This document shows positions 1-5,418 of a stretch of 5,418 bases of DNA, in pieces. Both the position numbers and the translations under genes were made by a program. Origin of the DNA: an uncultured Bacillota bacterium (GTDB lineage: Bacteria > Bacillota > Clostridia > UBA1381); assembly GCA_949297205.1 (NCBI GenBank), contig CASFSH010000208.1, positions 1 to 5,418 of the forward strand, given 5' to 3'. The notes beneath the pieces are model-generated. The model saw nothing but the letters and a program-made list of their open reading frames with translations. It was not told the origin of the DNA and ran no database searches. Position 1 is the stretch's first letter. Each line of letters opens with the position of its first letter.

Positions 1-2339
1 ACGGAAGATTTTTACCTAATAATGCAGTAAGTTCAGATGAGGCATTAAAGGTTATGGTAAAACTTTTGCGTCAGGATTTGTTTAATGAATATAAACAGGT
101 TTCATCAAAACTTAATTTGATGAAAGGAATTAAAGAAACAGATAAACTTATTAAAAGAGATATGTATAAGCTGTTATATAATACACTTTTTGCAGAGTGT
201 ATGACTATCGAAATTACTACAAGTGAAACAGTTTCATATACAAGTTCACAAGATGTGTTGTTGATAAATAAATATATGAATATTTATGAAGTGAAAGGCA
301 GCATAACCGATAACGGGATAACTGCAATAGACGGTGAAAGCAATATTAATGAAGATACTGTAAAAATCGGAGATAAGGTTTATTATAAGTCAGACACTAA
401 TGCAGAAGAATATCTTGGTTTTTATATTACCGGTTATTATAAAGAAATAGATGATGAATATTATTTGGTTTGGGTTGATGAACCAAATGAATCAAAAAAT
501 ACTTTTATAACCATTAATGCAAAAGATATTGAATATGCTGATCTTGAAAAGATTGAGTATTATGTTGGTAATAGGGTGAAAACCGCAAAAATATCATTAT
601 ATGCAAATTACATAAAAAACGGGAAATACACATCAAGTTTGACTAATGAAGATGTAAACAGTCAGACTGCGATTATTACATTAATTGCCACAGACAACAA
701 AAATGCGTATAATATAGTTAAAATAGACATATATGAAGCATTTTTGGCAAAGAGCATCAATAAAACAGAGTACAAGATAATTGATATGTTTGGAAAAACT
801 CATGAGTTTAGTGATGAAACAAAAGTTTACGGCAAAGATGGAGAACCGGTGGATTTTGAAAAAATTGCTCCCTATGATGTTTTAGCGTGTTATCAGGTTG
901 GTGATGATTACCGTCTTGAGATTTGCACCGACGCACAATATGCAGAAATCGCTTCTGTTAATTTAACTGATAATATTTTAACCACGACCGAAAAAGATGA
1001 ACTTATAATAGCTGATGAATATATACAAAACAGTAATGTCTTGCCGAAATTAGGTGAAGAAGGAACAATATATACTGATTTATTGGGTAGAATTATATAT
1101 TTTGAAAAGGCAAATACAGAAAATCAATCTGGTGTTTTAATAAGACTGTATGAAGAAGAAGACGAGCCGGATAAAGTATGGGCAAAAATTTTCACACAAG
1201 ATGGTGAAATGAAAAATATATATTTCAAGGAGAAAATAAAGTTCAATAATGTGTCAGTAAAACCGCGTGTATTATTGAATAATAATATTTTTTATGAAGA
1301 TGATGCAGAATTTATTCGTCAGGTTATATTGTATAAAACAAACAGGGAGGGTGAAATATCTCATCTCTATACAACACAGGATTGGAATGAATCTGAGGTA
1401 ATATTGCAAACAGCAGGTAATTTGGCATATACATACAGAAGAAACGGTATTCATGCTTATTATATGAATACAAAAATTGAAGGGGTACCGAGAAATTTAT
1501 ATATAAATACCAGTGCAATAAATTATAGTATTCCGCTTGATGCATCAAGAGATGATTTATATAAAGTGACAACGGGTGTTAAAGATTACACAGATAACAC
1601 GTCAAGAACATTCACAGCTTTCTTTACATCGGAACTTTCAAAAAAAATGTCAAGAGCTGATATAACTTTGTCATTTACCGGAGATGAATCGGTAGGACAT
1701 AGGGAAGCGGTTGTTGAAAACATAGTATCAATAGTAAATGAAAAAGATGAAATAGTTGATAAACTAATTGTTTTGACTGAGGGACAGAAAAAAGAATATT
1801 ACTCAAAACCCGGAGTAAACATTAACGGACTCAAACGCGGAGATGTTATAAAGATTGCAGAAAGTGAAGGGGAACTGCTAACATATGTAAAACAATACAG
1901 TGCAGCAATGGATATGTCATCCTTAGAGCTTCTGCTTGATAATTTTGAACCCCAAAATTGTTTGAAGTTCTGGAATTTAACAACAGATGAGGGCTTGAGT
2001 GAGACGGGAGATTATATTAATAAAACAAATATTTATAAAGAAGATAATTACAAATTCGGAGGACGAATAAATGATTTCCCAAATACTTATTACCAGTTAA
2101 AAGGGGTTATTGTTGATATTGAAGGTGATTATGCAATTGTAAAAGAGCATAGAACAGGAGAAGAACATGTTTTGATGTTTGCAGCAAATTCATCTGCATA
2201 TTATAAAACATATTTTTATGAATATAACTCAAAGAGAAATACTGTAAATGTAATAAGTCAGACAGATGTAAATATTGGAGATGAAGTACTTATGAGTATA
2301 GAATCCTTAACAATGGGATTTTGTTATTGCATAAGATAA
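1..2339 (+). CDS. SLH-domain surface protein, 5'-truncated by the window edge
   Basis: The frame is open from the first complete codon (nt 3) to the TAA at 2337-2339, giving at least 778 residues. The 17 codons before the ATG at 54 continue the protein, and no Shine-Dalgarno precedes that ATG, so the true start lies upstream. Numbering from nt 3, residues 1-23 read like the end of an SLH repeat: GRFLPNN, then SSDEALKVMVKLL, matching the family's G-x-F-x-P-N followed by an EA-containing helix. Residues 28-63 look like a second, shortened SLH-type segment (LMKGI, then IKRDMYKLLYNTL). SLH domains bind pyruvylated secondary wall polymers and hold proteins on the Gram-positive surface. The remaining roughly 700 residues are predicted beta-rich, acidic and Tyr/Asn/Ile-rich, with recurrent short modules ending in motifs such as KIGDKV, KRGDVI and NIGDEV. 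I see no catalytic motif. Large SLH proteins of this layout occur in Clostridia beside carbohydrate-active enzymes (family knowledge). Function beyond surface anchoring is unknown. First gene of the visible operon. Confidence 0.8.
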   Translation, partial: GRFLPNNAVSSDEALKVMVKLLRQDLFNEYKQVSSKLNLMKGIKETDKLIKRDMYKLLYNTLFAECMTIEITTSETVSYTSSQDVLLINKYMNIYEVKGSITDNGITAIDGESNINEDTVKIGDKVYYKSDTNAEEYLGFYITGYYKEIDDEYYLVWVDEPNESKNTFITINAKDIEYADLEKIEYYVGNRVKTAKISLYANYIKNGKYTSSLTNEDVNSQTAIITLIATDNKNAYNIVKIDIYEAFLAKSINKTEYKIIDMFGKTHEFSDETKVYGKDGEPVDFEKIAPYDVLACYQVGDDYRLEICTDAQYAEIASVNLTDNILTTTEKDELIIADEYIQNSNVLPKLGEEGTIYTDLLGRIIYFEKANTENQSGVLIRLYEEEDEPDKVWAKIFTQDGEMKNIYFKEKIKFNNVSVKPRVLLNNNIFYEDDAEFIRQVILYKTNREGEISHLYTTQDWNESEVILQTAGNLAYTYRRNGIHAYYMNTKIEGVPRNLYINTSAINYSIPLDASRDDLYKVTTGVKDYTDNTSRTFTAFFTSELSKKMSRADITLSFTGDESVGHREAVVENIVSIVNEKDEIVDKLIVLTEGQKKEYYSKPGVNINGLKRGDVIKIAESEGELLTYVKQYSAAMDMSSLELLLDNFEPQNCLKFWNLTTDEGLSETGDYINKTNIYKEDNYKFGGRINDFPNTYYQLKGVIVDIEGDYAIVKEHRTGEEHVLMFAANSSAYYKTYFYEYNSKRNTVNVISQTDVNIGDEVLMSIESLTMGFCYCIR

Positions 2340-2343
2340 GGAG
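2337..2343 (+). promoter_or_regulatory. Shine-Dalgarno of the second gene, overlapping the upstream stop codon
   Basis: TAAGGAG contains the TAA stop of the preceding gene followed by a consensus GGAG, 8 nt before the ATG at 2352. It fixes the start of the second gene. Because the stop codon is part of the ribosome-binding site, ribosomes ending on gene 1 finish on the site that starts gene 2, which suggests coupled translation (inference). Confidence 0.85.
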
Positions 2344-2351
2344 ACAAAAAC

Positions 2352-3647
2352 ATGAACAAAAAAAAGTTGACTGCAATTTTTGGTATGATGTTATTGCTTT
2401 TTATGGTGAATACGGTGGTATCAGCGGAAAAGGAGGTTGTAAAAGACACATTTGAAGAATATAAAGTTGGAGATCAGAATGTAGAGGGCTGGAATATATC
2501 TCCTAATGTTAAAGCAGATGGCAACTATGCCGAAATTGCACAAGATCCGCTTAATTCTCTAAATAAAGTGCTCAAATTACAGTCCGGAGCACAGACGGTA
2601 AATGCCGTAAGAGAGTTTGAAGATATAGGAGGAATTGTTACAATAGAATTTAAAGTCAATTTTCAACAAGCAACAATTCATCATTTGTGTGATATAAGCG
2701 GCGTTTTGATGAATATGCCATATCAAGGACAATTTTGTATAAACAGTGGTGCCAAAAGTGGGTGGCCTGTTCCTAATGTAGGTGTAGAATATAATCGTTG
2801 GTATGATATGGTATATAAAATTGATTTTACCGAAAAAACATTTTCTATAGAATGCGATGGGATTATTTTTGTTTCGGGAGAGCCGTTTATGTCGGTGGAT
2901 ACTGAAAGTATAAAGACAATTACATTTAATGACGGGGGCAATACAATGTATATTGATGATGTTCAAATATCATACAGCGGAAACATTGTAAAGAATTATT
3001 TGAAATTAGTCTCTGATGTTTATAAAGTCAATGCAAATTATAAACAAATAAGCAATATCAGATATGAAACTACGGTTGATGAATTTTTATCGAATCTTAC
3101 TTTTGTACAAGGAGCTTTATATGAAATAAGAACAAGTGAAGGAGAACCATATACCGGGAAATATTTAGAAGATAATTTGATATTAAACATTACATCTCCT
3201 ATTATTGATTCAGAAATTGATTTTTTAATAAGAGTCAGACCTTGGGTGGCATCAAGAGAAACTATAATGCTTGTGAGTGACAGCGTCACATTTTCAGCAT
3301 ATGAAAACTGTCATATTGCAAAGGGAGAAAAAAAGGATAATGGTATTCAATATATTGACGGCATAAGATATTTTCCATTAAGAGCGGTATGCGAAGGTTT
3401 TGATATACCGATTGAGTATGATTCGGTATCAAAAGTTGTATATGTAAACAGTCAGCCTTTAAATTCAGGAATTATATTAAATGATATTACATATGTGGAT
3501 GAAGATGTTATAAAAAATTTATTGAATAAAGTTATAGTTTATGATGATAACGGAATATGTGTTATTAAAAATGAACAGCAAGACGTAAATGAATTAGTGG
3601 GAAATATTATTGCAGATGAAATACATAAAAGAATGAGGGGAGAGTAG
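2352..3647 (+). CDS. Secreted LamG-like / Ig-like / stalk-domain protein
   Basis: Complete 431-residue protein; the start is set by TAAGGAG 8 nt upstream and an immediate signal peptide. Residues 1-25 have a KKK n-region, a hydrophobic core (MMLLLFMV) and likely cleavage after VSA (A25). Residues about 27-210 look like a LamG/concanavalin-type jelly-roll: DTFEEY near the start, alternating beta-strands, RWYDMVYKIDF in the middle and the typical closing strand MYIDDVQISY. Such modules often bind glycans. Residues about 213-295 resemble the small Ig-like module seen in clostridial secreted proteins, with the TTVDEFLSNL signature. Residues about 328-407 resemble the copper-amine-oxidase N-terminal-like 'stalk' domain (IDGIRYFPLRAVCEGF, then KVVYVN), which lacks oxidase catalytic function. 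A charged tail ends in KRMRGE. No catalytic residues are evident, so a binding, scaffold or wall-attachment role is inferred. It lies 12 nt after gene 1 and 5 nt before gene 3. Fold calls are by eye; the jelly-roll is the least certain in detail. Confidence 0.8.
   Translation: MNKKKLTAIFGMMLLLFMVNTVVSAEKEVVKDTFEEYKVGDQNVEGWNISPNVKADGNYAEIAQDPLNSLNKVLKLQSGAQTVNAVREFEDIGGIVTIEFKVNFQQATIHHLCDISGVLMNMPYQGQFCINSGAKSGWPVPNVGVEYNRWYDMVYKIDFTEKTFSIECDGIIFVSGEPFMSVDTESIKTITFNDGGNTMYIDDVQISYSGNIVKNYLKLVSDVYKVNANYKQISNIRYETTVDEFLSNLTFVQGALYEIRTSEGEPYTGKYLEDNLILNITSPIIDSEIDFLIRVRPWVASRETIMLVSDSVTFSAYENCHIAKGEKKDNGIQYIDGIRYFPLRAVCEGFDIPIEYDSVSKVVYVNSQPLNSGIILNDITYVDEDVIKNLLNKVIVYDDNGICVIKNEQQDVNELVGNIIADEIHKRMRGE
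3636..3644 (+). promoter_or_regulatory. Shine-Dalgarno of the beta-helix gene, inside the end of the upstream gene
   Basis: The purine run AGGGGAGAG lies within the last codons (Arg-Gly-Glu) of the preceding gene and ends 8 nt before the ATG at 3653. It supports that ATG as the start of the third gene. Its place inside coding sequence, with the upstream TAG at 3645-3647, suggests translational coupling. Confidence 0.8.
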
Positions 3648-3652
3648 AAAGA

Positions 3653-5418
3653 ATGAGAAAGATTTTTATATTGTCAGCATTTATATTCTTATGTATATCA
3701 TCTGCAGCATATGCAGATATTTACGTTTCACCTGAGGGAGATGACAGCAATACGGGCAGCTTTGAAGAACCGTTTAAAACAATAGAACGTGCACAGGAGG
3801 AAGCAAGAAAACAAACAGGAGAAGTTAATGTTTTTTTGCGTGAAGGATATTATCATATAACCGACACATTGGAGTTTGATTGGAGAGATTCAAATCATAC
3901 ATATTCTGCGTATCAGAATGAAGATGTGGTTTTAGAGGGCGGATACGAAATAAAAACCGACATATTAGAAAATGTTACAGATGAGAATGTATTGAGAAGA
4001 TTGAAAAAAGAGGCTGTAGAAAATATTTATAAAATAGATTTACAGAAAATAGGAATAACGTCAATTGACGATATTGAAGTTACAGGTTTTGGAATGGAAA
4101 CCAATGCTTACAGCGAAAATGTTTTATACTGTGAGGGTGAGATGATGCACTTGGCACGATGGCCTAATGAGGATACTGTTGCAGTAAAGAAAATAATTTC
4201 AGCAGGTTCCGGTGCAAATGATACTGTGAAAAAAGGCGGTATATTTGAGTATGATGATGAGATTGTAGAAACCTGGGAAGATATAGAAAATGTATGGATG
4301 TGGGGTACATGGTATTATGAATGGTCACCCTCTACCACTGCAATAGAAAAGCTTGACACCGAGAAAAATGAAATAACAACAAAAAGCTACTCAAGATATG
4401 GTTTCATGGGAGGAGCAAAATATTATTATTTTAACGTTTTGGAAGAATTGGACTATCCGGGAGAATATTATATTGACAGAGATAATCTTATTTTATACTG
4501 TTATCTTGATGAAAAAAAACCTTTATATTTTACAGACACAAAAAATGTTATGATAAATATAGATAATGTTGATAATATTACATTTTCCGGTATTACAATT
4601 CAGGGAACGAGAAATACGGCAGTGACTGTTAATGACGGTAACAAAATAACCTTTGACGGATGTACGATACGATATATCGGTAAGCAGGCAATGAATATTG
4701 AGGGAGGTTATAATCAAAAAATCATAAATAACGAGATATATAAAATGGGAGCAGGAGGTATATATATTAATTCAGGTGACAGGAATTATTTAAGATCTTC
4801 TGATGCATTAATAGAAAATAATCACATTTATGATTTTTCGGAGATTGAAACAACATATACTCCTGCAGTCAAATTAATGGGTATTGGTATAACTATACGA
4901 AATAATCTTATACATGGTACCAATCATATGGCAATTCAGGCAAGCGGAAATGATAATATTATTGAATATAATGAAATATATGACTGCGTTATAGATAATG
5001 ATGATGCCGGAGCAATTTATTCTTATATGGATGGTTCAAGCAGAAATATTATAGTAAGATATAATTTTTTCCATAATATCGGAAGACGTATGATTACACA
5101 GGCAACGGGAAGCTGGTGTATATATTGGGACGGTTTTACATCGGGCAGAGAAGTATATGGAAACGTATTCTATGATTGTCAGGGCGGTATTATGATAAAC
5201 GGAGGACAAATACACAAAGCAATGGACAATATTTTCGTGGACGTTGACAGACCTATATGGTCACACCCGTTTACAACATTTATTTCTGTAGATTTTTGGA
5301 AACCATGTGATAACTTTGATTACAATAAAGGTGTGTGGAAGATAAGATATCCCGAAATAACAGAGTATAGAGATAATAATCAATATCTTATGTATCGTGA
5401 AAATACTGTAGGAAATAA
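3653..5418 (+). CDS. Secreted right-handed beta-helix protein (probable polysaccharide lyase/glycosidase), 3'-truncated
   Basis: The frame is open from ATG 3653 to the window's last base with no stop: 588 complete codons plus two bases. Residues 1-21 form a signal peptide (MRKIF, hydrophobic core, cleavage after AYA). The mature N-terminus IYVSPEGDDSNTG, then EEPFKTIERA, is the usual opening of secreted pectate-lyase-like beta-helix proteins. Other hallmarks are LARWPN (167-172), an aromatic WMWGTWYYEW stretch (215-224), and helical rungs over about residues 298-532. The rungs carry an Asn ladder of N-x-[I/F]-[Y/H/V] at 360, 390, 418, 440, 471, 504 and 526. Clustered acids at D448, D450, D451 (in DNDDAGAIYS) and D493 (in IYWDG) are candidate catalytic or metal-binding residues. 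The tail with KIRYPEI and ENTVGN resembles the end of this catalytic module, so little of that module may be missing, though further domains could follow. Relatives act on plant or algal polysaccharides; I cannot tell lyase from glycosidase or name the substrate. It starts 5 nt after gene 2. Confidence 0.85.
   Translation, partial: MRKIFILSAFIFLCISSAAYADIYVSPEGDDSNTGSFEEPFKTIERAQEEARKQTGEVNVFLREGYYHITDTLEFDWRDSNHTYSAYQNEDVVLEGGYEIKTDILENVTDENVLRRLKKEAVENIYKIDLQKIGITSIDDIEVTGFGMETNAYSENVLYCEGEMMHLARWPNEDTVAVKKIISAGSGANDTVKKGGIFEYDDEIVETWEDIENVWMWGTWYYEWSPSTTAIEKLDTEKNEITTKSYSRYGFMGGAKYYYFNVLEELDYPGEYYIDRDNLILYCYLDEKKPLYFTDTKNVMINIDNVDNITFSGITIQGTRNTAVTVNDGNKITFDGCTIRYIGKQAMNIEGGYNQKIINNEIYKMGAGGIYINSGDRNYLRSSDALIENNHIYDFSEIETTYTPAVKLMGIGITIRNNLIHGTNHMAIQASGNDNIIEYNEIYDCVIDNDDAGAIYSYMDGSSRNIIVRYNFFHNIGRRMITQATGSWCIYWDGFTSGREVYGNVFYDCQGGIMINGGQIHKAMDNIFVDVDRPIWSHPFTTFISVDFWKPCDNFDYNKGVWKIRYPEITEYRDNNQYLMYRENTVGN

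Noticed and set aside
54..56. ATG at 54 as the start of the first gene
   Set aside because: The frame stays open upstream with SLH-like residues, there is no Shine-Dalgarno before it, and a secreted surface protein would need a signal peptide, which is absent here.
1272..1572. Two overlapping minus-strand open frames (60 and 82 codons)
   Set aside because: They lie antisense within the well-supported SLH protein gene, have no convincing ribosome site, and encode low-complexity Ile/Tyr/Cys-rich peptides typical of antisense reading of AT-rich coding DNA.
1640..1647. Runs of eight A's (also at about 2358-2365 and 4512-4519) as programmed slippage sites
   Set aside because: Each run is read through in frame with the protein features continuing on both sides. 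Such runs are expected in AT-rich genes, and no stimulatory structure or alternative frame product is evident.
2577..3289. Minus-strand open frames of 129, 72 and 83 codons
   Set aside because: They are antisense to the complete secreted-protein gene, which has a signal peptide, ribosome site and recognisable domains. The shadow peptides show no domain features.
4523..4717. Minus-strand open frame of 64 codons
   Set aside because: It is antisense to the beta-helix rungs of the third gene. Its peptide reflects the repeated Asn/Ile codons read backwards.
3653..5416. Assignment of the beta-helix protein to GH120 beta-xylosidases
   Set aside because: The general fold fits, but I cannot place the Asp/Glu catalytic pair at the spacing I recall for that family, so I left the enzyme class open.

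Overview
The window is an AT-rich stretch of bacterial DNA, filled almost end to end by three genes on the + strand. The AT-rich codon use (many AAA, ATA, AGA and TTA codons), strong purine-rich Shine-Dalgarno sites, and the mix of S-layer-homology (SLH), Ig-like and copper-amine-oxidase-like 'stalk' domains with a secreted beta-helix protein all point to a Gram-positive anaerobe of the Clostridia. Gut or rumen fibre degraders carry many such genes. The genus cannot be fixed from this sequence; a pectin-degrading, SLH-rich lineage of the Monoglobus type is only a guess.

Layout: (1) nt 1-2339 is the 3' part of a large surface protein. Its reading frame is open to the left edge of the window, and the first visible residues are the end of an SLH repeat, so the ATG at 54 is internal. 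(2) nt 2352-3647 is a complete 431-residue secreted protein: signal peptide, LamG/concanavalin-like jelly-roll module, Ig-like module, C-terminal stalk-type domain. (3) nt 3653 to the right edge is a secreted right-handed parallel beta-helix protein. It has a signal peptide and at least 588 residues, and its frame is still open at the last base. It is probably a polysaccharide lyase or glycoside hydrolase.

The gaps between genes are 12 and 5 nt. Each downstream Shine-Dalgarno overlaps or lies inside the end of the gene before it. The three genes are therefore almost certainly one transcript with coupled translation. No promoter, terminator, RNA gene, mobile element, CRISPR array or notable DNA repeat is visible, and no stretch over 300 nt lacks a gene. 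The minus-strand open frames are shadows of the three genes.

Inferred joint role: a cell-surface or extracellular glycan-handling cassette. It would combine an SLH-anchored wall protein, a putative glycan-binding/scaffold protein and a beta-helix enzyme. The individual folds are moderately to well supported; the substrate and the idea that the products work together are inference.
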